Source of the DNA: an uncultured Chlorobiaceae bacterium
GTDB lineage: Bacteria > Bacteroidota > Chlorobiia > Chlorobiales > Chlorobiaceae
NCBI GenBank assembly: GCA_903820085.1
Contig: CAIJGA010000005.1
Coordinates: 1 to 64,000 of the forward strand
Length of the DNA stretch: 64,000 nt
Direction: 5' to 3'
The position numbers and the translations under genes are program-made. Positions 53,871 to 62,764 of the stretch are shown here, one piece after another (the first letter of the stretch is position 1; each line of letters begins with the position of its first letter). Below the pieces are notes generated by a model that worked only from the letters and a program-made list of their open reading frames with translations, did not search any database and was not told the DNA's origin.

Positions 53871-54119
53871 ATGATGAAAAAAAACATTTTGCTGGTCGCC
53901 GGAATTGCCGGAATGCTTCTTGGTGCTCCCCTTGGTGATGCTCAGGCGAAAGTCAAGGTTCACGTTGGCGTAGAGAGCGGTACCGGGCATCACGTGGCAC
54001 ATCATCAGCATCGTCGTCATTGGCATAGAAAGAGCAGCGAGGTCGTTGTGAGACATCGTCATCATGAAAGCAAGTCCCGTCAGCACGAAGGTCAACATGA
54101 CCAGGGCGCCAGACATTGA
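53871..54119 (+). CDS. Small secreted histidine-rich protein
   Basis: 82 residues: signal peptide (MMKKNILLVAGIAGMLLGAP...AQA) and a ~55-residue mature part with about 15 His (HHVAHHQHRRHWH, RHRHHESKSRQH). ACAGGAGA precedes the ATG, a good ribosome site, and a strong terminator follows. His clusters suggest binding of Ni, Zn, Cu or Co in the periplasm. No family recognised. Confidence 0.75.
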   Translation: MMKKNILLVAGIAGMLLGAPLGDAQAKVKVHVGVESGTGHHVAHHQHRRHWHRKSSEVVVRHRHHESKSRQHEGQHDQGARH

Positions 54120-54138
54120 TGTATTGATAATGACCAAA

Positions 54139-54176
54139 GCAAGAGAGAGTTGAGATAACCAACAACTCTCTCTTGC
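54139..54176 (+). terminator. 14-bp stem terminator
   Basis: GCAAGAGAGAGTTG (54139-54152) pairs perfectly with CAACTCTCTCTTGC (54163-54176) around 10 bases, followed by TTCATTTTC. Ends the His-rich gene transcript. Confidence 0.75.
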
Positions 54177-54263
54177 TTCATTTTCTTGCCTCCCGCTCAT
54201 CCGAAGCGACTCATGAAGATTCCGTTTTATTTGTGATAACCCCTTGATCATCATACTGCAACA

Positions 54264-56303
54264 ATGGTTAAAAAAAGTCTGTTTATTCTTGTCGTTGCAT
54301 TGGGATGTGTTGTGCTGGCATTTGCCAAAAATGTCCCCGAAAAATTCAATCAGAAAGCCGTCGTTGTTACTCTCAGGCCAACAGCAGCCGAGGAAGAGGC
54401 AAGCAAATACATTACTAAAAATCTTTTGCAGAACCATTACAGAAAGGTTGCTGTCAATGATTCCCTTTCCCAACAGATATTCAATCGTTATATCGACAAT
54501 CTGGACGGCAGCAAAAACTATTTTTTAGCAAGCGAGGTTGAAAGTCTTCGGCATATATACGGCAGCCGTTTTGATGATGAATTGCTTGCCGGCAAGGCAA
54601 CTGCCGGCTTTGCTCTTTATAACTCCTTTCTTCAGCGGGCCAGGGAGAAAATGCGGTATATGAGGGCCGCCGCCGATACCGTTCATTTCAACTTTTCAAC
54701 ACCAGAAACACTCGACCTCGACCGCAAGAGCGATCTGTGGCCAGCCGACCTGCATCAGCTTACCGATCTATGGAGAAAAGAGCTGAAATACCAGTGGCTT
54801 AACCTGAAATATTCCGGAGAAAGTGACAAGACCATTCGGGGGGCTCTTGCCAAAAGCTATGCAATCCGGTTGAACCTTCTGAACCGCCAGAAGCCGGAAG
54901 ACGCTTTTCAGGCCTATACCTTTGCACTGACAACATCGTTTGATCCCCATACAAGCTATTTCTCTCCGGACGAGTACCAGAACTTCCAGATTGATCTTAG
55001 TCGCTCTCTTGAGGGAATAGGAGCCAAATTGCAAACGGAAGGGGAGTCTACCCTGGTTTATGAGGTTATCCCCGGAGGCCCGGCATTCAGAAACAATAGC
55101 CTGAAAAAAGGCGATAAAATTATCGGTGTCGGTCAGGGAAAAACCGCCGATATTGTTGATGTAACCGGTTGGCGGATCAATGATACCGTAAGACTTATCC
55201 GAGGGAAAAAAGGTACTATTGTCCGTCTTAAAGTTCTTCCTGCCAGCCAGGGCGGGCGAGGAGCTGCAAAAATAGTTGAGCTTTTGCGTGACAAAATCAA
55301 TCTGGAAGAACAGGAGGCACAGAAAAGTGTTATTCAACAGAATGGCCGGAAAATCGGTGTTATTACTATCCCTTCATTTTATCTTGATTTTGAAGGCCAG
55401 CAGCAGAATACCGGTAATTACAACAGTACAAGCCGTGATGTAGCCCGTATTCTGGATGAGCTGAATGCAGAGCATGTTGATGGCATTGTTTTGGATCTTC
55501 GCAATAACGGCGGGGGATCACTTGAAGAGTCTGTACATGTTACAGGACTGTTTATCCCTTACGGGCCTGTCGTTCAGGTCGGCAATGCAGCAGGCGGAAA
55601 AACGGTACTCAAAGACGAAGACAGCAGGGTCATGTATAACGGACCGCTTGCCGTGCTTGTTAACCGTTACAGTGCGTCAGCTTCCGAGATTGTTGCTGCG
55701 GCGCTTCAGGATTATGGACGCGCGGTTGTTATCGGAGAGAGAACGTTCGGCAAGGGAACCGTTCAGGACCTGATTAAACTTTCCAGGCCGGATACGTTCC
55801 CTGGAACGCAGCCAGAGCTCGGCGAGATGACGCTCACTATTGCAAAGTTTTACAGAATTACCGGAGGCAGCACTCAGCATAAAGGTGTTGAGCCTGATAT
55901 AATCATGCCATCCATGATTGACATGGCAACGATAGGAGAGGATACCTATACCAGCAGTCTCCCCTGGAGTACCATTTCGTCCTCATCGTATCAGCCTACA
56001 GCGGCACTCAGCCCTAAAGAGATCGGGATGTTGCGGAAAGATTTTTATGAACGATCATCGAAAGACCCGCAGTATCAGGCCTATTTGCATGATTTGCATA
56101 TCCTTGACCAGATTCGTAAGAAAAAGACGGTATCACTCCAGGATTCAGCCTTCAAATCAGAAACGGAGACGATGAAGCAAATTGAGACACAGTGGGTTCA
56201 GGATCCGGATTCGACCAAGAGGGAGATAAACAAGGACGCGATACTCAACCAGTCTGCGGCAATTGTTGCCGATATGGCCATGCAGCATGCTGTGAAGCGA
56301 TAA
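54264..56303 (+). CDS. prc: Tail-specific (carboxy-terminal processing) protease
   Basis: Periplasmic S41 serine protease that degrades proteins by recognising their C-terminus and trims envelope proteins. The hydrophobic N-terminus (MVKKSLFILVVALGCVVLAF) is a signal or anchor. The order is an N-terminal domain, PDZ (SLEGIGAKLQTEGESTLVYE, IPGGPAFRNNSLKKGDKIIG), the catalytic domain with the Ser of YSASASEIVAAALQDYG and the Lys of GERTFGKGTVQ, and a C-terminal DUF3340-like part. 679 residues, matching Prc of E. coli type. No adjacent partner. Confidence 0.92.
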   Translation: MVKKSLFILVVALGCVVLAFAKNVPEKFNQKAVVVTLRPTAAEEEASKYITKNLLQNHYRKVAVNDSLSQQIFNRYIDNLDGSKNYFLASEVESLRHIYGSRFDDELLAGKATAGFALYNSFLQRAREKMRYMRAAADTVHFNFSTPETLDLDRKSDLWPADLHQLTDLWRKELKYQWLNLKYSGESDKTIRGALAKSYAIRLNLLNRQKPEDAFQAYTFALTTSFDPHTSYFSPDEYQNFQIDLSRSLEGIGAKLQTEGESTLVYEVIPGGPAFRNNSLKKGDKIIGVGQGKTADIVDVTGWRINDTVRLIRGKKGTIVRLKVLPASQGGRGAAKIVELLRDKINLEEQEAQKSVIQQNGRKIGVITIPSFYLDFEGQQQNTGNYNSTSRDVARILDELNAEHVDGIVLDLRNNGGGSLEESVHVTGLFIPYGPVVQVGNAAGGKTVLKDEDSRVMYNGPLAVLVNRYSASASEIVAAALQDYGRAVVIGERTFGKGTVQDLIKLSRPDTFPGTQPELGEMTLTIAKFYRITGGSTQHKGVEPDIIMPSMIDMATIGEDTYTSSLPWSTISSSSYQPTAALSPKEIGMLRKDFYERSSKDPQYQAYLHDLHILDQIRKKKTVSLQDSAFKSETETMKQIETQWVQDPDSTKREINKDAILNQSAAIVADMAMQHAVKR

Positions 56304-56397
56304 GCCGGCTCTTTCATCCAGCGGCTCCTCTCTCGAAAGTGCCGATAACCCTAACAGCCAATTTCGTATACCGCCAAGCCTGATCAAAAAAATTGAA

Positions 56398-56625
56398 ATG
56401 ATGATTTTTATTGTGTTAAGCATTATGCTGATTGTCTCATTGTTGATTGTCCCGGTTTTGCGCCTGGAGCGGTTTGACCGTCAACGGTATGTGGTCATCA
56501 ATAATCAAGGCAAACGCATTACCGATGGAAGTCGCGCCCATTGTCTAGAACGGATAACTGCCCAGATCGCTTCTGACAAAGCTTTTCGGGCCATGAGAAC
56601 AGCATACAAAATCAGAAAAATTTAA
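56398..56625 (+). CDS. Possible small membrane-anchored protein
   Basis: 75 codons: an N-terminal hydrophobic helix (MMIFIVLSIMLIVSLLIVPV) followed by a basic tail (LERFDRQRYVVINNQGKRIT). The composition looks protein-like, but there is no good ribosome site and no recognised family. It is on the same strand after prc with a 94-bp gap. Confidence 0.4.
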   Translation: MMIFIVLSIMLIVSLLIVPVLRLERFDRQRYVVINNQGKRITDGSRAHCLERITAQIASDKAFRAMRTAYKIRKI

Positions 56626-56793
56626 GAGTGATTGCCAAAATAGCGCGTGATCAATTTTATTCTTGGACGTAAAAAAGAGTTGAGTTACAGGTAGATTTTT
56701 TGAAAGAAAAATAAAAGCGGTGCGTACTATTTAACAGGAAGACAAATGAATAGCTTCTGTTTCTTTTCTTGTAAACATAAAATTACATAACTT

Positions 56794-57054
56794 ATGAAAA
56801 AGAATTTTATTGCTGGTGTTATCGTTTCTCTTGCGATGGTCGGAATGTTTGGTGGCGTTACTTTCGCTGCAGATGCAACAACATCGAAACCTGCTGTAGC
56901 TGCTACAAAAACTGAGGCTCCTGTAGTTGCCAAGAAAGTTATCAAGAAGAAAGTATCCAAGAAGAAAATTGTTAAGAAAGTTGTCAAGAAAAAAGTTGCA
57001 GTCAAGAAGGTTGTCGCAGCACCGGCAGCACCAGTAGCACCAGCAACCAAGTAA
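56794..57054 (+). CDS. Small secreted Lys/Ala/Val-rich protein
   Basis: 86 residues: a signal peptide (MKKNFIAGVIVSLAMVGMFG...TFAAD), a Thr/Ala-rich linker, and a strongly basic repeat block (KKVIKKKVSKKKIVKKVV...KVAVKKVV), ending in an Ala/Pro tail. It resembles histone-tail-like or cell-surface cationic linkers rather than an enzyme. The repeats come from AAGAAG-rich DNA, so length may vary between strains. Function unknown; it may bind polyanions in the periplasm or on the surface. Confidence 0.7.
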   Translation: MKKNFIAGVIVSLAMVGMFGGVTFAADATTSKPAVAATKTEAPVVAKKVIKKKVSKKKIVKKVVKKKVAVKKVVAAPAAPVAPATK

Positions 57055-57160
57055 GGCTTTGTTTCTGAAAGGTAAGAAGCAGAGAGAGTGTGTGACCGTT
57101 TGATGCTGTACTGATTCATCGTTATCTAATTAAGTGCGGTCATTACTTTTTTTTGTTTGG

Positions 57161-57188
57161 AAAGACCCCTTCATCAGGAGGGGTCTTT
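57161..57188. terminator. Hairpin, 10-bp stem
   Basis: AAAGACCCCT (57161-57170) pairs with AGGGGTCTTT (57179-57188) across 8 bases; T-rich on the right and T-run (TTTTTTTTGTTTGG) on the left. Probably terminates the Lys-rich gene; it lies within the leader of the DUF3570 gene. Confidence 0.7.
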
Positions 57189-57250
57189 CTAGTTGTAAGC
57201 CGCAGGCGTTTTTTTGTTGCATACATCAACCCTCTATTCACGGCAAAACC

Positions 57251-58471
57251 ATGACATCTGTGTCGCCAACTCCATCAAGTGCCTTTGGTGCTGCTCTTGT
57301 TTCTGCAGCGCTTCTCTTGCCATCAATGCAGTTTGCGTATGCTGAGACGGCACCGGAACGGGGTGTTGTCAGCCTGAAATACCTTAATTATCAGGATAGT
57401 CAGTCCGCGGATACACCAGTAACAGCCGGCTTGTTGAGCAAGGACCGGATCGCTGTTAATGCGCTTTCGATCATGACGGTGATGCCTGTTGCCGGTGAGT
57501 GGTCTGTAGGGGTATCGTTCATGGAGGATTCTGTTACCGGTGCATCACCAGCCTATCACTCATCAGGATTCCCTGAAAGCAAAAGCGACACTAAATCGGG
57601 AGCATCGGGGGAGTTGCGACGTGCCGCCGATCTCCAGCTTACCCGATATTTCCCGCAGGGAAGCGTTACTGCCGGTACCAGCTATTCGAAGGAGTCTGAT
57701 TATGTTTCCCGCAGTTGCTCTCTCCAGGGAAGCCTTTCAACCGAAGATAAAAATACAACGTTTACGCTTGGCGGCAGCTTTACCGATGACAGCATTGATC
57801 TCAACAAACCGAATGTTGTTCTTTCGAAACAGCAGCTTGCTGCAGAGAAAAAGCATGTTGTTGCCGCTTTAGCTGGTGTTACCAGGGTGTTGACGAAGCA
57901 GGATATCGTTCAGTTCAATCTGGGGTATTCTAACGGCAATGGTTATTACACTGATCCCTACAAGGATCCAGACAACAGGCCGCGGGATCGCAACAGCTTT
58001 ACGGCATTAGGCCGATGGAACCATCATTTTGATGGTACTGACGGCACGGCGAGGCTTTCGTATCGCTTTTACTCCGATACCTTCGGTATCCGGGCGCATA
58101 CTCTTGACGCCGAATATGTTCAGCCGCTCCACCATGGCTGGACGCTAACTCCCTTGCTCCGTCTCTACACCCAAAGCGAGGCTGACTTTTATTTTACTGT
58201 AGCAGAAGAGAAGTTCAGCGGAACAACACCGCCAACACCGCTACCTCCGACTGACGGGCCTTATTATACTGAAGACCAGCGTCTTTCGGCTTTTGGCGCG
58301 GTTACCTTTGGCTTGAAAGTAAGCAAGCAGTTGAATCCGGATTGGCTGGTTGATCTGAAAATTGAAAAATATGAGCAGCGGGATGAGTGGAGCCTTAGTG
58401 GATCGGGCGATCCCGGTCTGGCATCGTTTCATGCAAGAAGTATTCAGATCGGCGTATCCCGCAAGATTTGA
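57251..58471 (+). CDS. DUF3570 outer-membrane protein
   Basis: The start at 57251 (MTSVSPTPSSAFGAALVSAA) gives 406 residues: signal peptide to about 31 (...YAETA), then a DUF3570 beta-barrel with VVSLKYLNYQDSQS, NALSIMTVMPVAGEWSVGVS, GNGYYTDPYKDPDNRPRDRN (a family hallmark) and alternating strands to the terminal IQIGVSRKI. In many genomes this family sits with DUF4266, ApbE or thioredoxin-like genes; none is here. The longer frame back to 57134 lacks a signal peptide and overlaps a terminator, so it is rejected. Confidence 0.85.
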   Translation: MTSVSPTPSSAFGAALVSAALLLPSMQFAYAETAPERGVVSLKYLNYQDSQSADTPVTAGLLSKDRIAVNALSIMTVMPVAGEWSVGVSFMEDSVTGASPAYHSSGFPESKSDTKSGASGELRRAADLQLTRYFPQGSVTAGTSYSKESDYVSRSCSLQGSLSTEDKNTTFTLGGSFTDDSIDLNKPNVVLSKQQLAAEKKHVVAALAGVTRVLTKQDIVQFNLGYSNGNGYYTDPYKDPDNRPRDRNSFTALGRWNHHFDGTDGTARLSYRFYSDTFGIRAHTLDAEYVQPLHHGWTLTPLLRLYTQSEADFYFTVAEEKFSGTTPPTPLPPTDGPYYTEDQRLSAFGAVTFGLKVSKQLNPDWLVDLKIEKYEQRDEWSLSGSGDPGLASFHARSIQIGVSRKI

Positions 58472-58537
58472 AGATTGCCTGAACCACCCCGGCAAAGAAA
58501 AAGCTTCTGCACCAAAATGAACGCCCTCGCTGGTGCA

Positions 58538-58580
58538 TTGACCTGAAAACAGTCTACCACTTTTGATGGGTTCAGGTCAA
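58538..58580. terminator. Hairpin between convergent DUF3570 and waaA genes
   Basis: TTGACCTGAA (58538-58547) pairs with TTCAGGTCAA (58571-58580) across 23 bases; the waaA stop codon lies in the right arm. Confidence 0.5.
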
Positions 58581-59867
58581 CGAGCTTTCCCGTGCGTTAT
58601 AGTAGCCTTCGATACTTGCCGTTATTGCTGCCGTTGCTCCGGTACGTTCCTGAACGAATGCTTCGGCTATTGTTCCCATCTTTTTTCTTTGTGCGGTGTC
58701 GGTTGTCAGGCTTTTCAGGGCTTTGAAAAGTTCCTGCTGATCGTGAATGACGATGGCGCCGCCAGCAGCAGCAAGGCCTTCTGCTTCGGGGGAGTTGTGA
58801 TAGCGGGGGCCAAAAAGGACGGGAATTTGGTGGACTGCCGGTTCGAGGGTGTTATGCACATTGATGCCAAATCCTCCTCCGACATACGCGATTGATGCCA
58901 GAGAATAGAGCTCTGCAAGATAGCCGGTCTGGTCGATGACGAGGATCTGCCTGTCAGGATTGAATGTTTTGTTCAGGGCTGATACCGCCATAAAATCAAG
59001 TGACCGCTCTTTCAGATCTTGATAGAGTCGCGCCATGTTTTCAGGTTTGACTTCATGCGGCACCAGCACCAGTGACGGGCGTCCATCAAGCGCTTTCCAT
59101 GCAGCGAGAAGGATAGCCTCATCTTTTTCCCACACGCTCCCTGCCACCAGTACCGGACGGTTTTCAAACACCGGTTTAAGGTGATCAACCCTCGCCCGGT
59201 TCCTGCTTCTCAAAAAGACCTGGTCAAACCTTGGGTCGCCTGCGGTTTCTGCCTGAGGGTAGTTGAATATCTGCCGGAACGAAAGCGTATCCTGTTCCGA
59301 GACGGTAAAGATTCGGTCGAAGAGGTGAAAAACGCTCCGGTAAAAACCTTTCAGCAGGGGTTTGAAGTACGGGCTATCCTGCTGCAGTACTGCTGCGGCA
59401 AGGATCAGCTTTGCACCGCATTTTTTTGCTTCAAGCAGATGGTTCGGCCAGAAGTCGTAGCGCATGAGAAGAAGGATGTCGGGCCTGATCAGTTCGAGCA
59501 GCCGTTTTGCGTTGTCGCGGGTATCAGCGGGCAGATAAAAGACGGCGGAGGCATCCGGGAAGTTTTTTCGGGCATTGTAGCCCGAATCGGAAAGAAAGGA
59601 GACGAAAACAGCAATGTTCGGGTGCCTCTCTTTGAGCGCGGCAATGACCGGGCGAGCCTGTTCGAATTCGCCGACTGAGGCAGCATGGATCCATAAACGG
59701 AAAGAGGAAGGGGGGAGCTTTTGCATTTGCTGCTCCAGCTCTTCGAACACGTTTTTTCTTACCCTGAAAAAAGTCCGGAGTTTGGGGTACAGGGCGCTGA
59801 AGAGTTTTGCTGTTCCCAGAAGCATGGGGGAGAACAGGGTGTAGAAAGAGAGAACTGATGGATTCAT
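58572..59867 (-). CDS. waaA: 3-deoxy-D-manno-octulosonic acid (Kdo) transferase
   Basis: GT30 glycosyltransferase adding Kdo from CMP-Kdo to lipid A precursor at the inner membrane. Hydrophobic N-terminal helix, then LWIHAASVGEFEQARPVIAA (catalytic Glu), VFVSFLSDSGYNARKNFPDA, ILLLMRYDFWPNHLLEAKKC, DRIFTVSEQDTLSFRQI, LVAGSVWEKDE, and ASIAYVGGGFGINVHNTLEP with VPVLFGPRYHNSPEAEGL-type ending (PVLFGPRYHN). 431 residues, typical. It stands alone, reading against the DUF3570 gene. Confidence 0.93.
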   Translation of the reverse strand: MNPSVLSFYTLFSPMLLGTAKLFSALYPKLRTFFRVRKNVFEELEQQMQKLPPSSFRLWIHAASVGEFEQARPVIAALKERHPNIAVFVSFLSDSGYNARKNFPDASAVFYLPADTRDNAKRLLELIRPDILLLMRYDFWPNHLLEAKKCGAKLILAAAVLQQDSPYFKPLLKGFYRSVFHLFDRIFTVSEQDTLSFRQIFNYPQAETAGDPRFDQVFLRSRNRARVDHLKPVFENRPVLVAGSVWEKDEAILLAAWKALDGRPSLVLVPHEVKPENMARLYQDLKERSLDFMAVSALNKTFNPDRQILVIDQTGYLAELYSLASIAYVGGGFGINVHNTLEPAVHQIPVLFGPRYHNSPEAEGLAAAGGAIVIHDQQELFKALKSLTTDTAQRKKMGTIAEAFVQERTGATAAITASIEGYYNARESSLT

Positions 59868-59996
59868 ATTCTGTAATCTTTTATAAAGAGCCTAAAGGTA
59901 ATAAAAAAGTTAACGGCATCGTGCATCGCTGTTTCTGTCGAGGTAAAGAAATGGTATTATGAGCAATCAAAGGCTCTGCATGGTTTCAAAACTGAT

Positions 59997-60497
59997 ATGA
60001 TACTTGCTATGATCCATAGTCTGCGCGCGGTGTTCATAATTCTATTGCTTGCGATGCAGGTTTTGTTGGGGGCAACTGCCGATGCCGGCACGAAGGTTCA
60101 TACCCCTCCGCCAGGCAGTGCTGAACGCAGGATGTTGCTGGAACTCATGCGCCGGAAGGTTATGGAGCTGAGTCGGCTTGATGTGGTGTTCGTGGTCAAG
60201 GAGATGAACGTGAGTCGCGGTTGGGCATGGGTGCGCACCTACCCCCAGTCAAAAGATGGCGCGGGTCGATATGAGGATTTTATTGCGATTCTCCAGAAAA
60301 AAAACGGGAGATGGAGGATTGCCGAAATACCTTGCACCGAGCCTGATAATACGGATTGCCTTGACAGTCGGAATTATGTCAGTCATCTCAGAAGGCGTTT
60401 TCCGGATATGCCGGCCGCCATTCTGCCCTCAGAAATGGTCAAGAAACAGGGCAATCCGTTTGCCGGGCCCGGGAAAGAGAAGGGGGGGAGCTGGTGA
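59997..60497 (+). CDS. Secreted protein of unknown function
   Basis: 166 residues with a signal peptide (LRAVFIILLLAMQVLLGATA, cut near ADAGT) and a small globular domain: LDVVFVVKEMNVSRGWAWVR, FIAILQKKNGRWRIAEIPC, with Cys in IPCTEPDNTDCL that could pair. It resembles small periplasmic cystatin/SnoaL-like folds, not assignable. The TG/AT-rich upstream carries no clear Shine-Dalgarno at 59997; the ATG at 60009 is an alternative start. Confidence 0.7.
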   Translation: MILAMIHSLRAVFIILLLAMQVLLGATADAGTKVHTPPPGSAERRMLLELMRRKVMELSRLDVVFVVKEMNVSRGWAWVRTYPQSKDGAGRYEDFIAILQKKNGRWRIAEIPCTEPDNTDCLDSRNYVSHLRRRFPDMPAAILPSEMVKKQGNPFAGPGKEKGGSW

Positions 60498-60847
60498 AAC
60501 ACTCTTATCGGTTCAAAAAAGTATGCAAAATGAATGGCTATGCTGAGGATGAACATACTTTTGGTCGGTAAAGAATAAATTCGTTTTTGGCAAAATAAAA
60601 TTGTACTTTTCGAAGTTTTTAATGCGTGGTGAATATGCTAAGAAAGAACGCTGGGAAATTCAAAGGTTGTACTGACTGACAATTTTTGGCGTTTGTGACG
60701 ATATGATGGTACTCAGCATTGGCTGACGTTGCCGGAATGTTTTCGGTTGATGAGAACTCTTCTTCATTTTTTTCTTTCCTGCATTGCTGCCACTCCCGCC
60801 TCTTATGGAGGCTCTTTTTTATCAATGTTTCGGAAAAGGAATACAAA
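60498..60847 (+). other. 350-bp leader/intergenic region of the RNA helicase gene
   Basis: No gene recognised. It is AT-rich at first, and the right half could be transcribed as a long 5' leader, as is common for cold-shock helicases. An open frame begins at 60719 (TTG) but encodes no family-like sequence before the helicase start. Confidence 0.35.
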
Positions 60848-62668
60848 ATGAAAGAACAGCAATCGTTGCCGACGGATTTCCTCGGCCTGCAGCTCGCAGA
60901 ACCGTTAATGAGGGCCCTTGCAGATGTCGGGTATGAAAACCCTACTCCAATTCAGGCCCAGACCATCCCCCTGATTCTCAGTGGACGTGACGTCCTAGGG
61001 CAGGCACAGACCGGCACAGGAAAAACTGCCGCTTTTGCCCTGCCGATTCTCTCCAATATCGATCTTGAACATGCTGAACCTCAGGCTCTTGTGCTTGCTC
61101 CGACAAGAGAGCTGGCGATACAGGTTGCCGAGGCATTTCAGCGTTATGCCGAACATCTCAAGGGTTTTCATGTCGTTCCGATTTACGGCGGACAGGATTA
61201 CGGCATTCAGCTTCGCATGCTCAGACGCGGCGTACATGTTGTTGTCGGTACACCTGGTCGGGTTATGGATCACATGCGTCGCGGTTCTCTTAATCTCTCC
61301 TCGCTGAAGTGCCTGGTGCTTGATGAGGCCGATGAAATGCTTCGCATGGGATTTATCGACGATGTTGAGTGGATTCTTGACCAGACCCCAAAAGGTCGCC
61401 AGGTCGCTCTTTTTTCGGCAACCATGCCGCCGGTTATTCGCCGTATTGCACAAAAGTATCTGAATAATCCTGCTGAAGTTACCATACAGTCAAAAACGAC
61501 AACGGTTGACACCATTCGCCAGCGCTACTGGATTGTCGGCGGAAGTCACAAGATTGACATTCTGACCAGAATCCTTGAAGTCGAGCCGTTTGACGGCATG
61601 CTTATTTTTGTCCGTACCAAAACCATGACGCTTGAGCTTGCTGAAAAGCTTCAGGCCAGGGGATACGGTGCTGCCGCCTTAAATGGCGATATGCCGCAGA
61701 ACCAGCGTGAACGCACGGTGGACCAGCTCAAAAACGGAGCGTTAAGTATTGTTATTGCTACTGACGTAGCTGCACGAGGTCTTGATGTTGAACGCATAAG
61801 CCATGTTATCAATTACGATATTCCTTCCGATACCGAATCCTATGTGCATCGCATCGGACGTACCGGACGCGCAGGACGTGCCGGGGATGCCATTCTGTTT
61901 GTCGCTCCAAGAGAGAAAAACATGCTTTACTCAATTGAACGGGCAACCCACAGCCGCATTGAGCTGATGGAGCTGCCGACAACTGAAGTCATCAACAACA
62001 AGAGAATGGCAAAGTTCAACCAGCGGATTACTGATACCATTGCCGCTGAAGATCTTGGATTTTTTACCACGCTTATCGAGCAGTACTGTCATGAACATAA
62101 TGTGCCGGCAATTGAAGCTGCCGCTGCACTTGCCTCAATGGTTCAGGGTGAGACACCGCTTCTGTTATCGAACAAGCCTGAAAAAAAGACTTATGAGGAT
62201 CGCGGCTCGGACAGGGATCGCTTTTCAGACAGGGATCGTGGTTCAGAGAGGCCACGCAGCTCAGAGAGGGATCGCGGACCAGTCAAGAAAAGAACCAAAG
62301 GCGAGACCTATGGTGATGAAGGCAAAGAGCGGTACCGTCTTGAAGTCGGCAGTGAGCATGGTGTGAAAGCCGGCAATATTTTGGGTGCCATTCTAAACGA
62401 AGTTGGTCTTGATCCTGAATCGGTCGGCCATATTTCAATTAACGACAGCTACAGCACCGTCGAACTTCCGCAGGGCATGCCGGATAATGTTTTTCATGAA
62501 CTGAGAACGGTCAGGGTTTGCGGTCGTCAACTGCGGTTGACCAAAATGGAAGATCAGGAGCGCGAGTCATCAGCCTACGGCCCAAAAAAGAGTTTTAAAA
62601 AACCGTTTAAACCGGCAGGAAAAGAGACCGCTTTCTTTACTGGCAACAAAAAGAAGCGAAAGGGTTAA
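60848..62668 (+). CDS. deaD: DEAD-box RNA helicase (DeaD/CsdA type)
   Basis: ATP-dependent RNA helicase unwinding RNA duplexes in ribosome assembly and cold adaptation. Starting at ATG 60848 (606 residues). Core motifs: Q motif (YENPTPIQAQTIPLI), AQTGTGKTAAF, PTRELAIQ, GTPGRVMDH, VLDEADEML, SATMP, IVATDVAARGLD-like VIATDVAARGLDVERI, and HRIGRTGRAGR. The tail has an Arg/Asp/Ser-rich linker with repeats (SDRDRFSDRDRGSERPRSSE), then the CsdA RNA-binding domain (RLEVGSEHGVKAGNILGAIL) and a basic end. AAAAGGAA precedes the ATG. A terminator follows. Confidence 0.95.
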   Translation: MKEQQSLPTDFLGLQLAEPLMRALADVGYENPTPIQAQTIPLILSGRDVLGQAQTGTGKTAAFALPILSNIDLEHAEPQALVLAPTRELAIQVAEAFQRYAEHLKGFHVVPIYGGQDYGIQLRMLRRGVHVVVGTPGRVMDHMRRGSLNLSSLKCLVLDEADEMLRMGFIDDVEWILDQTPKGRQVALFSATMPPVIRRIAQKYLNNPAEVTIQSKTTTVDTIRQRYWIVGGSHKIDILTRILEVEPFDGMLIFVRTKTMTLELAEKLQARGYGAAALNGDMPQNQRERTVDQLKNGALSIVIATDVAARGLDVERISHVINYDIPSDTESYVHRIGRTGRAGRAGDAILFVAPREKNMLYSIERATHSRIELMELPTTEVINNKRMAKFNQRITDTIAAEDLGFFTTLIEQYCHEHNVPAIEAAAALASMVQGETPLLLSNKPEKKTYEDRGSDRDRFSDRDRGSERPRSSERDRGPVKKRTKGETYGDEGKERYRLEVGSEHGVKAGNILGAILNEVGLDPESVGHISINDSYSTVELPQGMPDNVFHELRTVRVCGRQLRLTKMEDQERESSAYGPKKSFKKPFKPAGKETAFFTGNKKKRKG

Positions 62669-62691
62669 TCCGGCTTTTCTATTGATTTCAG

Positions 62692-62719
62692 GCGGGGAAT
62701 TTTTTCCCCGCTTTTTTTT
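62692..62719 (+). terminator. Rho-independent terminator after deaD
   Basis: GCGGGGAA (62692-62699) pairs with TTCCCCGC (62704-62711), followed by eight T residues (62712-62719). Confidence 0.9.
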
Positions 62720-62764
62720 GTTCAAATTGAGGGTTGGGTTCATTGAAATATCAGGACAATTATT

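Noticed and set aside
62200-62290. Tandem Arg/Asp/Ser repeats in DeaD as a possible separate element
   Set aside because: They are in frame within the helicase linker and fit known variable basic tails of this family.
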